Assembly: GCF_027587375.1 (NCBI RefSeq)
Contig: NZ_JAMXIC010000032.1
Coordinates: 1-45,435 of the forward strand
Length of the DNA: 45,435 nt
From: Arthrobacter sp. B2a2-09
GTDB taxonomy: Bacteria > Actinomycetota > Actinomycetes > Actinomycetales > Micrococcaceae
Reading direction: 5' to 3'
This document shows positions 22,444-30,772 of the stretch, one piece after another. The position numbers were made by a program, and so were the translations under genes. The notes beneath the pieces are model-generated. The model made no database searches. It saw nothing but the letters and a program-made list of their open reading frames with translations, and was not told the origin of the DNA. How positions within the stretch are numbered: the first letter of the stretch is position 1; every line of letters starts with the position of its first letter.

Positions 22444-23440
22444 TCGGGGCTCCTTCTGGGAGTGCGATCGTGTACGGCGTCGGCGGAGGCGCGACGGCGG
22501 GGGCGCCGCTCGCGGAGACGCGGGGAGTCACTGGCCGGGGCGGTGGACGGTAGCTAGAGTCAAGCGCCGAAACGGCAGCTTCGAGGGCCTCGATCCTGGC
22601 GTCCTGGGCCTTGACGACGTCGAGGAGGGCAACCGAGAGGAGGTCGTACCGGATACCGTCGATCTCGCTCTCGTACCACTGGACGATCTCGGGCACGTTC
22701 TCGGCGACCTGCTCAGCGATCAGGCCGTACTCGCTCGTGGCGCCTCGAATCAGATTCGGCGGCCCGATCAGACGATCTCCGGTTTCGGATTCTGACGGAT
22801 AGACGAGCTCGTCGTTTCGGTCATAGATCACGGGCTGAAGTGCCAGCACGTCGGCGGCGTCGGCGTCATGCGCCACGATGTTGCGCTTATACCGGGCCGA
22901 TGAAGTGTTGCGGCCAAACTGATTGCCCGCGCCGTTGCCTACCCAGACCGCGTAAAAGCTCGTACCGGGAACGTTTTGGTTGTATGCCTGCCACGAGCCT
23001 TGCGCGAGAGTCGCTTCGGGGACCACGCCGGAGATTTGGTTGCCGGTGTGCGTGTGGCCGGACGGCGCATAGGTCGCGGGCTTGTTTGAGATATTGCCCC
23101 AGTCGACGTTTCCGCCGCCGACTTGGACCCAAGAGCCGTTGTATTTGACCTCGACGCCGTAGGACCCTGGCTTCGAGTTGCTCAGTGGGCCGAAGCGGGC
23201 CACGGCCGCGCCGGAGTCGTCATAAGCGACGACCGCGCCGTCCGTGGTGTTGATTGAGACGCGGGTCCCGCCGTCGCTATCCAGGACGCGGAGGCCGTCC
23301 CCTCCGGAGATTGAGGCGTTGCGGAGGGTCGCCCCGCGTTCGAGCGTAGCGACCTGGCCTTTCAGCGCCTTTATCTCCGCCATGAGGGCGGCCAGAGGGT
23401 CGGACTCGACCGCTCGACGTGGGATGCCGTCAAGATCCAT
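22433..23440 (-). CDS. Tail protein with S74-type intramolecular chaperone domain
   Basis: 335 residues from ATG 23440, which overlaps the upstream stop as TAATG and follows GGGAGG. A short N-terminal coiled coil (A-L-M-A-E-I-K-A-L-K) is followed by a fibre-like beta section. A C-terminal S74 region (about 200-310) carries S-A-R-Y-K-R-N-I, E-Y-G-L-I-A-E-Q-V-A and I-R-Y-D-L-L-S-V. In S74 proteins this domain helps trimer folding and cuts itself off at Ser; the S-A-R-Y-K-R Ser near 208 is the candidate nucleophile. A trailing coiled coil and Pro-rich tail end the protein. Confidence 0.85.
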   Translation of the reverse strand: MDLDGIPRRAVESDPLAALMAEIKALKGQVATLERGATLRNASISGGDGLRVLDSDGGTRVSINTTDGAVVAYDDSGAAVARFGPLSNSKPGSYGVEVKYNGSWVQVGGGNVDWGNISNKPATYAPSGHTHTGNQISGVVPEATLAQGSWQAYNQNVPGTSFYAVWVGNGAGNQFGRNTSSARYKRNIVAHDADAADVLALQPVIYDRNDELVYPSESETGDRLIGPPNLIRGATSEYGLIAEQVAENVPEIVQWYESEIDGIRYDLLSVALLDVVKAQDARIEALEAAVSALDSSYRPPPRPVTPRVSASGAPAVAPPPTPYTIALPEGAPNDR

Positions 23441-24654
23441 TAGAGCCTCCCTTGAATAGGTGCGACGGTGAGTTTTACGGTTTCGGTGTGATCGCCGTCG
23501 ACCGCCATAATGCGGACGCGATAGGCGCCCTTCTCGATCAGCGGGTGGCCTGGGCCGACGTTGATCTGAGCCCACTCGCCGGGAAGGTACTGCCCCAGAC
23601 GGGGGCGTTGGTCGGCGCGGACTTGAAGACTCCATTGATCCCAGGGAGCCAGGGAGTCGGCGACGAGGCGATCGGCGACGGCGCCGAGAATGGTCATGTC
23701 CTCGACGTCCTTAGCGGCAATGTCCGTCTCCGTCCAGGGGAAGCCGAGGTCGACGACTGACGTGTTGGTCTGCCAGGCCAGGAACATGTTTTGCTCCTGG
23801 CCGTTACCGGGGACCCAGGCGCGGGCGGCCATGCCGGTTGCGTCGCGCTTGACGCCGAGCTTCACGACTCCGGACCCGTCGACGGCGGTATCCCATATCC
23901 AGTCGGGGCCAGGCTGGACTAGGAGAGGCTGGGCCGGGGTGCCGGTCTCCAGTACCCACTCGACGACCGTCGGGTCGTCGCCCTTGAACTGAGGCCGGAA
24001 ACGAATATCCGGCCCGTTCTGGACTTCGGTCAGTTGCCGGAGCCGTTCGCCGATGTTGCCGAGGTCATAGCCCATGTAGTTGCGCTCTGAGGTTCCGGCG
24101 ACAAGCGGCGGAAGAACAATGTTCAGCGCTCCGGCGTTAGATCCGTCAGGGCGTGTAAACGGGTTGTTCTGAATGCTGATTCGAACCAGTTCGCGGGCGA
24201 TCGAGCCGAGCGAAAGATTCGCCAGCCGGATCTTCGAGGCCCCAGGGGCGACCCATCCGTTAGCGGCCGCCCCCGCCCAGAAGGCCGGAGCGTCTTTAGC
24301 CGCGCCGGGAGAATTGCCCTGGAGCGCCTTCCTCACGTCGAAGATGGACCATAGGCCGGACGCCGTCAGGGCCAGCTCCTCTTTGTCCGCGTCGTAGTCC
24401 TGTTGCCAGATCGGACCGCATTCAAGAATCTGCCCGTCGTAGGAGATCCCAACGCTCTGACGGAGCGCCATAGTCGCCATTCGGACGTCGAGGTTCCGGA
24501 GCTCTTTCGCCGTGATCTTTAGCGAGACTTGCAGAGGGCCAGGGCCATTTAGCCGCATTCCCCAGGAGACTTTCGAGGGCGGGAAGAACGCCGTTACCTT
24601 GCCGGTGACGGTGTTGCATAGAAAGGCTTGGTAGCCGGTGTTCTCTACCACCAT
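23440..24654 (-). CDS. Tail protein, Gp37-like (tail tip)
   Basis: 404 residues starting at ATG 24654, inside the end of the upstream gene. The layout (an opening beta section with W-G-M-R-L-N-G-P-G-P, a central G-L-W-S-I-F region, then F-R-P-Q-F) is like siphovirus ReqiPepy6 Gp37-type tail proteins that follow the distal tail protein. A GTGTAAAC site lies in its middle. Family link by pattern only. Confidence 0.7.
   Translation of the reverse strand: MVVENTGYQAFLCNTVTGKVTAFFPPSKVSWGMRLNGPGPLQVSLKITAKELRNLDVRMATMALRQSVGISYDGQILECGPIWQQDYDADKEELALTASGLWSIFDVRKALQGNSPGAAKDAPAFWAGAAANGWVAPGASKIRLANLSLGSIARELVRISIQNNPFTRPDGSNAGALNIVLPPLVAGTSERNYMGYDLGNIGERLRQLTEVQNGPDIRFRPQFKGDDPTVVEWVLETGTPAQPLLVQPGPDWIWDTAVDGSGVVKLGVKRDATGMAARAWVPGNGQEQNMFLAWQTNTSVVDLGFPWTETDIAAKDVEDMTILGAVADRLVADSLAPWDQWSLQVRADQRPRLGQYLPGEWAQINVGPGHPLIEKGAYRVRIMAVDGDHTETVKLTVAPIQGRL
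24153..24160 (+). promoter_or_regulatory. GTGTAAAC site 9
   Basis: Exact core plus GG inside the Gp37-like tail gene, encoding N-P-F-T-R. Confidence 0.5.
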
Positions 24655-25520
24655 GCGGGACTCATTTCTAGGGTTAGCGAGGCGTTGGCATTGCCTGGGG
24701 ACTCGAAGAGGTAGGTCTGTCGGGTCCGGCCTGGGAGGCAGGTCCACTCGCGGCGAGTCAGGTACGCCGAGCGATCGGCGTAGCCGTCCAGAAGGACGGA
24801 GCCGTCGGAGGCGTCGATTACGAGGGTCTGGCCCGCCGCGACCGTTCCGGAGTAGACCAGGCGTGCGCCGGAGGTTGGCTCAGTGATCGTGAAGCCTGGG
24901 GCGTAGCCTGAGACCTTGAAGAGCGGCGCCGTATCGGCCGTACCGGCGTTTTCAAGCGTCACGGTGCCAGGCGTACCGGCCTCGCCGAAGTCGAGGACTC
25001 CGGCCGTCGCGCCCGCGAAGAGGTCGAACGCGAGCCCGCCGCCTGGGGCGGCCGCCAGGGTCGAAGCCGCAGCGGGGACGCCGTACTTACGAGGGTCAGG
25101 GGCGACCATGTCGACGACGAAGATAATGTCGACGTTGCCGTCCCAGTCGACCGTCGGCTTTCCGGTGAGGTAGACAGTCGCCGTGCGGCGGCCGAGATCC
25201 GCGTCGTCGACAACGAAAGTTCCGGCCGTCCCGTCCGCGAGAGCGGCGTTGAGGGTGTCTGTCATGTGCGCGGCTTCAGCGCGGGTCTCGCTGAAGATAT
25301 GCCCGCTCACAGTGATAAGGCGCTCCTCCCGCCAGCCGCGCTCGGAAAATGAACCGTGCGCCCAGAGGCGGTCGGTCCCGTTCCGGCGCGTGCCTGGGGC
25401 GGAGTGCCAGCCCTCCAGGCCCGTAAGGACTTGGTTAGTCCCAGGCTGGAGGGCCAGCATTTCGCCGGTCGTGAGCGTCAGAGACGCCGCCGTCGTGGCG
25501 AGGGTACTTAGGGCCGTCAT
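24645..25520 (-). CDS. Distal tail protein (Dit-like)
   Basis: 291 residues immediately after the tape measure, as for siphophage Dit proteins that cap the tail tube. The N-terminal half carries W-x-x-R-L-I-T-V-S-G and A-H-M-T-D-T-L-N motifs typical of the phage tail component family, and V-D-M-V-A-P-D-P-R-K-Y-G marks the end of this domain near 148. The C-terminal half is a beta-sandwich-like section. TAATG overlap with the tape measure gene. Confidence 0.82.
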   Translation of the reverse strand: MTALSTLATTAASLTLTTGEMLALQPGTNQVLTGLEGWHSAPGTRRNGTDRLWAHGSFSERGWREERLITVSGHIFSETRAEAAHMTDTLNAALADGTAGTFVVDDADLGRRTATVYLTGKPTVDWDGNVDIIFVVDMVAPDPRKYGVPAAASTLAAAPGGGLAFDLFAGATAGVLDFGEAGTPGTVTLENAGTADTAPLFKVSGYAPGFTITEPTSGARLVYSGTVAAGQTLVIDASDGSVLLDGYADRSAYLTRREWTCLPGRTRQTYLFESPGNANASLTLEMSPAWW

Positions 25521-27919
25521 TATCGACCGACCCCCGCTCGAAGGAGCTTCCTAGCTGCTAGTTCTGCCACGGTCTCCTCGCTCATAGGTGTGTTGAAGTG
25601 GTTTTCTTGGTGGATCGTCGCCGGGCCAGCGTTCCGGCCAGAGCCCGCTAGGGCGCCCTGGATGCCGCCGAGGGTGACTTCCGGCGAACCGAAGGCAGCC
25701 GAGGCCGGGATATTCGCCAGGGCCGCGACGGAGTCCTCGACCTTCCCGTGCATGTCCTGGATGCCCAGGACCAGGCCCTCGCCGATGTTCACGCCGAAGC
25801 CACGGAAGACGCGGGACGGGGAGTGAATGCCCAGGAGGTCCTTGAAGACGCCGACGATCGGGCCTGGGACGAGCGAAAGGATCGCCCGGCCAATTGCGCC
25901 CATCATTGAGCCGATACCGTCGATCAAGCCCTGGATGATGTTCTGGCCGACGCTCCAGAGAGCAGACCCGGCGCCAGCGAGGGCGCCAGTGATCTTGCCC
26001 AGGAGGCCGCCGAAGACGCCGATCACGTTCCCGATCGCTCCAGAGACGCCGCCAGTGATCCCGCTCCAGACGCCGCCCAGGAAGGACAGGACGCCGGAGA
26101 AGATCGTCCGGAAAAGGGTGGAGACGATATTCAGCCCGGCGCCGATCACGGAGCCGACGAGGCCGATCGCGCCGGAGATCAGAGAGCCGATCAGATTCCA
26201 GACGCCGGAGAGGATCGTAAGGATCCCATTCCAGACCTGGCGCCAGTTCCCGGAGATCAGGCCGGTAACGACCTGGATCACTCCCTGGACGATTTGCATT
26301 GCCGCCTGGATGATCGGGACCAGGGCGCCGAAGACGGTCGAGACGACCGGCAGGAGCGCCTGGATGATCGGGATCAAGAGAGATCCGAGCATCGAGATCA
26401 GCGGGGCGACGGCCGTAAGGATCTGCCCGACGACCGGGACTACGGCCATGAAAATGGAGATCAGCGGCGGGAGGGCCGTAGTGACCATTTGGACGATGAT
26501 CGGGATCAACTGGACGAAGACGTTAGCAACGGCCGTAATGATCGGGACCAGGCCAGCGGCGAGCGTCGGGATCAGGCTCGCGATAACCGTTATGAGGTTT
26601 CCGAAGAACGGCGCGAGTGAGACGACGGCGTCGCCCAGCACGGAGAGGACGCTTTGGAGTCCGCCACCGAGCGCAGACTGGAGAGCCGGGGACGTCGAGA
26701 TCAAGCTCACCAGGGCACCGACAACGAGGCCGACGGGGCCGGTGATTCCGGAGAACAGTCCGCCGACCATGGGCAGCTTGGAGAGCAGAGGACCGAGCGC
26801 CCCCATTGCGCCGCCGATTGCAGGGGCAAGGAGGCTTTGCAGCTTGCCGAAGGAGTCGGCGAAGGCGTCATGAACGCGACGAGCAAAAAGCCCGACGCGC
26901 TCCAGGGCCCCGGCCAGGCCGGACGAGGTAACGTCGTCGCCGCCAGCCTTGAACGCGGCGACTAGCGCCGTGATCCCTCCGGAGACTTCCTTCATGCTCG
27001 CGGCGAAGTGGTCGCCAAACTCGACAATCTTCGGCGAGACTTTCGCGACGAAGTTCTGGCCCATTTCGGTTGCGAAGGGCTTGATGATCGCCGTAGTCGA
27101 ATCGACCATTTTCTGGATGGTTCCGAAGACGGTCTTCATGATGGGGAAGAAGCCGCCGAGTAGGGCCATGCCGAAGTTGCTAAACGCCGCCTTCATGTTG
27201 GCGAGGGCGCCCTTTGTGGTGTCGCCGGACTTCAGCGCAGCGCCGCCCAGGCCGTGCTCCATAGCGTTTGCGAAGGTCTCGAAGTCGACCTTGCCGTCGG
27301 AGGCCATTTTGGAGGCTTCGGCGGCAGTGACGCCGAGCTCCTTCGCGACCATCTGAAGGATGGGCACACCCGCGTCTTGAAGCTGCGCAATGACGTCGCC
27401 CTGAAGCTTGCCGGACGCGGCGACCTTGTTAAAGATCGAGCCCATTGAGGCCATATCCGTACCGGCGATCGTCGCGGCGTCGGCGGTGAGCTTCAGGACG
27501 CGGGTAAGCTCCTGGCCTGGCTTGATGCCAGCGGCAACCGCGCCAGCGGAGACGCCAGCTGCTTCGCCTAGGCCGAAAGCCGTTCCCTTTACCGAAGCCA
27601 GGGCGTTATCCATGATGGATTTGACGGCCGTCGTGCTGTGGCCGAGGCCGGTTAGCTTGGCGGTCGCGTCTTCTAGCTGGAGGGCCTTATTGATACCGCC
27701 CTTGACGGCCATTCCGCCGACGAGCCCGCCGACGATGCCGACGGCCCCCGCAACGATTCCGCCGATCTTGCCCACGGCGCCTCCGAAGGAGGAGATCAGG
27801 CCCTTCGAGGCTTTGTCGCCGGAGCTCGCAACGGCCGGGGCTACTTCGTTATTGAGCGAGCTACTGAAACCCTTGGCCGACGGGATGATGGTTAGTGTCG
27901 CGTAGCCGACATTCGACAC
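25520..27919 (-). CDS. Tape measure protein
   Basis: 799 residues starting at GTG 27919, 7 nt after AAGGAG; the longer reading upstream overlaps the chaperone gene. It is Ala/Gly-rich with an N-terminal tail-length-measuring domain (I-P-S-A-K-G-F-S and A-S-G-K-L-Q-G-D-V-I), many hydrophobic helices between about 340 and 620 (repeated P-L-I-S-M-L, I-I-Q-A-L-L-P-V), and a C-terminal P-S-R-V-F-R-G-F-G-V-N-I-G-E-G segment common to tape measures. It sets tail length and takes part in DNA entry. Preceded by the frameshifted chaperone pair as expected. Confidence 0.96.
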   Translation of the reverse strand: MSNVGYATLTIIPSAKGFSSSLNNEVAPAVASSGDKASKGLISSFGGAVGKIGGIVAGAVGIVGGLVGGMAVKGGINKALQLEDATAKLTGLGHSTTAVKSIMDNALASVKGTAFGLGEAAGVSAGAVAAGIKPGQELTRVLKLTADAATIAGTDMASMGSIFNKVAASGKLQGDVIAQLQDAGVPILQMVAKELGVTAAEASKMASDGKVDFETFANAMEHGLGGAALKSGDTTKGALANMKAAFSNFGMALLGGFFPIMKTVFGTIQKMVDSTTAIIKPFATEMGQNFVAKVSPKIVEFGDHFAASMKEVSGGITALVAAFKAGGDDVTSSGLAGALERVGLFARRVHDAFADSFGKLQSLLAPAIGGAMGALGPLLSKLPMVGGLFSGITGPVGLVVGALVSLISTSPALQSALGGGLQSVLSVLGDAVVSLAPFFGNLITVIASLIPTLAAGLVPIITAVANVFVQLIPIIVQMVTTALPPLISIFMAVVPVVGQILTAVAPLISMLGSLLIPIIQALLPVVSTVFGALVPIIQAAMQIVQGVIQVVTGLISGNWRQVWNGILTILSGVWNLIGSLISGAIGLVGSVIGAGLNIVSTLFRTIFSGVLSFLGGVWSGITGGVSGAIGNVIGVFGGLLGKITGALAGAGSALWSVGQNIIQGLIDGIGSMMGAIGRAILSLVPGPIVGVFKDLLGIHSPSRVFRGFGVNIGEGLVLGIQDMHGKVEDSVAALANIPASAAFGSPEVTLGGIQGALAGSGRNAGPATIHQENHFNTPMSEETVAELAARKLLRAGVGR

Positions 27920-27930
27920 GCTGGGGCTCC

Positions 27931-28544
27931 TTACTGGTCGGGAGGTCCTCCTTTGAGCTCGCGCTGGCGCTCTAGGGCGCGACGGAGCTCGGCGTATCGA
28001 GAGGACTTCTGGGGCTTGGGACGGGCCGGGTGAGGCTCGCCCGTAAAGGCGTGAAAGAGGTCGGCCAGAAGGAAGGCTTGGACGTCCCATCCGTTATCCG
28101 GAGTCGAGTAACGGCGCACGAGAGAGGACTCGGGCGGGAGGTTCGCGACGAGGACGGAGAGACGACGGAGCGAGAGCTCGCCGCGCCAGTAGTCCGCGAG
28201 GTCGACGCGATAGAAGCGGAGGAGGTCAGCTTCTACGGCGTCGGACGCCTCACGGAGAAGGGCGACGAGCGCCGCTAGTTTCCCTGGATACCGAGGGCCT
28301 TCTGAATCGCCTCGACGAAGGCGTTCACGTCCGCGACCTTCGGCTTAGTGGCCTTGAATGCGGCGTGCTGCTCGACGCCGAGAATGAGCCGCAGGAAGGT
28401 TACGATCTTGCCGTCCTCGAAGGCTTCCAGGACTTCGTAGTCCCAATCTTCGGTAGACGTGACGAAGTAGTCGGCGCCGTTGTAGTTGAAGGCGATCTTG
28501 TCGCCCAGGGCTTCAGCGGCGATGGGGTTCTTACGTGCGGCCAT
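27931..28544 (-). CDS. Tail assembly chaperone, -1 frameshift (G-T type) product
   Basis: The 5' frame ends at TAG 28277-28275 just after a perfect slippery heptamer GGGAAAC. A -1 shift there joins an open frame that runs without stop to 27931 and ends just before the tape measure start. The fused protein has 89 residues of the short form plus about 115 downstream residues containing F-Y-R-V-D-L-A-D-Y-W and L-V-A-N-L-P-P-E-S, then a Pro/Lys-rich tail. This is the classic pattern of lambda G/GT-type chaperones that guide tube protein onto the tape measure. Confidence 0.85.
28275..28544 (-). CDS. Tail assembly chaperone, short form
   Basis: 89 residues made when no frameshift occurs. Contains Y-F-V-T-S-T-E-D-W-D-Y-E and V-N-A-F-V-E-A-I-Q-K-A-L-G. 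AGGAG precedes the ATG. It lies between the major tail protein and the frameshift product's second half. Confidence 0.88.
   Translation of the reverse strand: MAARKNPIAAEALGDKIAFNYNGADYFVTSTEDWDYEVLEAFEDGKIVTFLRLILGVEQHAAFKATKPKVADVNAFVEAIQKALGIQGN
28278..28284 (-). promoter_or_regulatory. Programmed -1 frameshift slippery site
   Basis: GGGAAAC on the minus strand, read G-GGA-AAC in the zero frame and directly followed by TAG. Both tRNAs can re-pair after slipping to GGG-AAA. Confidence 0.88.
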
Positions 28545-28596
28545 AGTGGTGTGCTCCTAGCGCGGATGGAGTGAAAGAGTGAAGGGTGCGCGGGGT

Positions 28597-28604
28597 GTGT
28601 AAAC
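28597..28604 (+). promoter_or_regulatory. GTGTAAAC site 10
   Basis: Exact core followed by GGGAG in the intergenic space between the major tail and chaperone genes, abutting a hairpin (GGGAGGGCG...CGCCCTCCC, 28606-28637). Confidence 0.6.
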
Positions 28605-28644
28605 GGGAGGGCGCCCCCGCGCGGAACGCCCTCCCGTAAGTCGC

Positions 28645-29193
28645 TTACGCGGTTGCCGGGTCGCTCTCTACGGTCGTGTAGAGGGTGTTGTCGGCCTCCG
28701 GGAAGATCAGGACTGTGATCTCGTAGACCGTCGGATCGCTCTCGGATTCCGTAATGTCGGCGATCTCGGAGACTTCGGCGTGCTTGACGATCCGGCGCTT
28801 GATCTTGTCGCCGTCGCGGACCTCAAAGCCGATCGCGAAGCTCTTCCGCGTGGGGATCTTAATCTTGCCCTTGCGGACGCCAGAGGTCGTCGAGCGGGTC
28901 GAGCCAGGATTGACGAGGCCGAAGGTCACGTCGTTATCCTCCAGGGCCACAAACTTGATGCTTCGCTTGTGCTTCGAGCTCGTGCGCCGGAAGAGGACGC
29001 CACCCCAGGCGTAATGCTCGCTCGTGTCCTGATCGCGAGTTTCGGTGAAGCCGCTAGCGCCATCCAGGAGGCCAGCGACCTTCCAGTCGGCGCCCCAGGC
29101 GGTCGAGACGTCGTCAGGTCCGGCCGTGTCGACCGGGGCGATAAATACGTCGGCGCCCTGCCAGAGAGCCGTGTTGTCTGCGTTTCCTGCCAT
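28645..29193 (-). CDS. Major tail tube protein
   Basis: 182 residues with an N-terminal W-Q-G-A-D-V-F-I-A-P and a V-A-G-L-L-D-G-A-S-G-F pattern common to tail tube proteins of actinophages, then a beta-sandwich body. Position before the chaperone pair supports the call. AGGAG precedes the ATG. Confidence 0.88.
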   Translation of the reverse strand: MAGNADNTALWQGADVFIAPVDTAGPDDVSTAWGADWKVAGLLDGASGFTETRDQDTSEHYAWGGVLFRRTSSKHKRSIKFVALEDNDVTFGLVNPGSTRSTTSGVRKGKIKIPTRKSFAIGFEVRDGDKIKRRIVKHAEVSEIADITESESDPTVYEITVLIFPEADNTLYTTVESDPATA

Positions 29194-29212
29194 GAGGTCG
29201 CGCTCCTATCTG

Positions 29213-29629
29213 TTAGTTCAGTTGACGAGGCCGGAGCCGCGCCGAGACGGTGAAGAATGAGAGGGGGAGGCCCGTATCCGTGTCGCCCGTCGGGAGGGGG
29301 CCGGAGATCGCCGAGCAACCGCGGATCTCCTTCGAGTTGCCCGCCAAGAGGAGGGCCTCGCAGAGTCCGGCCAGGTCCTCGCCTAGTCCCTCGTCGCGGT
29401 GCCAGACGAGGACGCGGATAGTCGCGCGGCCGTTGAGTTGCGAGTTGCGGAAGCGGCCGTCGGATCGGACCTGGATATAGGGAAGAGAGCGGCGCTCGTC
29501 GGCTCCTGGAAGATCGCGCGTGGAGACGGTCGCGCCGAGCGCGTAGGACTCAGCGCGGGTCGCCAGGGCGGCCCTCAGCAAGTCGCGGACGGCTTTTTGC
29601 GGGTCTGGGAAAGTGATGATCGCTTCCAC
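29213..29629 (-). CDS. Tail terminator-like protein
   Basis: 138 residues, alpha/beta, with Y-I-Q-V-R-S-D-G and R-V-L-V-W-H strands and a helix with L-A-G-L-C-E-A-L-L-L. Size and position (after the HK97 gp10-like gene and before the tube protein) fit a tail terminator that caps tube growth. GTG start overlapping the upstream stop as TAGTG. Confidence 0.75.
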   Translation of the reverse strand: MEAIITFPDPQKAVRDLLRAALATRAESYALGATVSTRDLPGADERRSLPYIQVRSDGRFRNSQLNGRATIRVLVWHRDEGLGEDLAGLCEALLLAGNSKEIRGCSAISGPLPTGDTDTGLPLSFFTVSARLRPRQLN

Positions 29630-29940
29630 TAGCCGACCGCCTTCCGCGACTTGAGCTCCAGGCCAGCGGCAGTCGCAGCGCGGGCTAGATAGCCGTGCTT
29701 GGCCTCCATTGCGGCGCCCATTGAGGAGCCGAGCCGAATGTCGACGGCGGGGCGAGGAGAGAGCTTGGCGCCGGAGGCCGTGCGGTGCTCGACCTCGACG
29801 CGGACAAGCGCTTGCTTCGAGGTCGTTGGAGCGCCAACGTTCGCCGCGACGGCTTCGCCCAGGGTGTGAATCGCCTGGGTTACTTCGGGGCCCTGGAGGA
29901 GAGCCCCGATGCCCTTGTGATCGAGCCGGATCTTAGCCAT
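29629..29940 (-). CDS. HK97 gp10-like head-tail protein
   Basis: 103 residues from ATG 29940 with GGAGGG upstream. Starts M-A-K-I-R-L-D-H-K-G and contains V-R-V-E-V-E-H-R-T and a C-terminal helix. This layout, with gene order, fits the HK97 gp10-like family that joins head completion and tail proteins. Confidence 0.75.
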   Translation of the reverse strand: MAKIRLDHKGIGALLQGPEVTQAIHTLGEAVAANVGAPTTSKQALVRVEVEHRTASGAKLSPRPAVDIRLGSSMGAAMEAKHGYLARAATAAGLELKSRKAVG

Positions 29941-30301
29941 GCAATCCCTCCACTCGGCGGACGTATGCGGACGTGTAAACACTCATTGCCAGGCCACGGC
30001 GGACCTCGGGCTTACCGTCGATCCGCCAGACTTCGCCGTCCGCCTCGATCCGGTCCTCGGCCGTCAGAGAGACGGCGCTAGGGACGAAGAGACGCCGGAC
30101 ATTGCGAAGCGTGTCGCCGCTCGGGCGCTCGGTCTCCGATTCGGCAACGCCGACCGCGACGCGCTGGAGCTCCGCGCCGCGAAGGCGGAAGCGTGCCGGA
30201 GGGTCCCAGGTCTTTACGGGATCGCCGTAAGAGTCCTCGCCCTCCGTCGGCCGGAGCCGGTAGATAGCCTGTTGGCCGGGGCGTGTGATGTTCAGAAGCA
30301 T
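29933..30301 (-). CDS. Head-tail stopper-like protein
   Basis: 122 residues, mostly beta (I-Y-R-L-R-P-T, W-R-I-D-G-K-P-E-V, V-Y-T-S-A-Y-V). The D-R-I-E-A-D-G-E-V-W strand pair is typical of head closure proteins in this position. Overlaps the next gene by 8 bp. A GTGTAAAC site lies in the last part. Confidence 0.75.
   Translation of the reverse strand: MLLNITRPGQQAIYRLRPTEGEDSYGDPVKTWDPPARFRLRGAELQRVAVGVAESETERPSGDTLRNVRRLFVPSAVSLTAEDRIEADGEVWRIDGKPEVRRGLAMSVYTSAYVRRVEGLHG
29973..29980 (+). promoter_or_regulatory. GTGTAAAC site 11
   Basis: Exact core followed by AC, in the 3' part of the stopper gene, encoding S-V-Y-T-S. Confidence 0.5.
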
Positions 30302-30700
30302 CTAGCCGCCCCCAAACGCGCTAGGGGTCCGGACAGTGCCGACGAAGCCGCCCTTCCGGCCAGTCGCGGCTCGGCGCACCTGGGCGACCTCTCGGGCCGT
30401 GAGGTAGACGCCGGACGATTCCGAGATCCCGATCGTGTGCTCGCCGAGAGTCTCTTGGTTCACGCCCTGGGGATTCTCAAACTCGCGACGGGCGGCCTTC
30501 AGGACGACTAGCCGGACGACCTTCGGAGCGTCGAGCTCCCAGGTCGCCGCCTTGGTCGCGGAGACCTCGGCCAGGGCGAGAGTGGTCGCGTCGTCGAGGG
30601 CATCTTCGGCGCGTGCTTTGTCTTCGTCCTGGAGACTGCCAGCCGGGAGCCCCAGCCGGCTCTCCAGCGCGCTAATAGGCGGGGGAAGGGGTAAAGACAT
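30302..30700 (-). CDS. Head-tail connector (adaptor)-like protein
   Basis: 132 residues, helical N-terminal two thirds and a C-terminal polar loop with Gly-rich end. Position directly after the capsid gene marks it as the portal-proximal connector. GAGGAGG upstream of the ATG. Confidence 0.78.
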   Translation of the reverse strand: MSLPLPPPISALESRLGLPAGSLQDEDKARAEDALDDATTLALAEVSATKAATWELDAPKVVRLVVLKAARREFENPQGVNQETLGEHTIGISESSGVYLTAREVAQVRRAATGRKGGFVGTVRTPSAFGGG

Positions 30701-30734
30701 AGGGCCTCCTCTCAGAGACGCTCAGAGCGACGAA

Positions 30735-30768
30735 GGGCGCCCCGCGAAGGGCGCCCTACGTAACTGGC
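30735..30768. repeat. Hairpin repeat after the capsid gene (copy 2)
   Basis: Minus strand GCCAGTTACGTAGGGCGCC, 7 nt, GGGCGCC, starting 4 bp past the capsid stop. It matches the repeat after the tail gene at 21339-21369. Confidence 0.6.
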
Positions 30769-30772
30769 CGGA

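Noticed and set aside
25520..28090. Longer tape measure with about 57 extra N-terminal residues
   Set aside because: The extension is Arg/Pro/Ser-rich, overlaps the chaperone frame and has no ribosome-binding site; GTG 27919 has AAGGAG at proper spacing.
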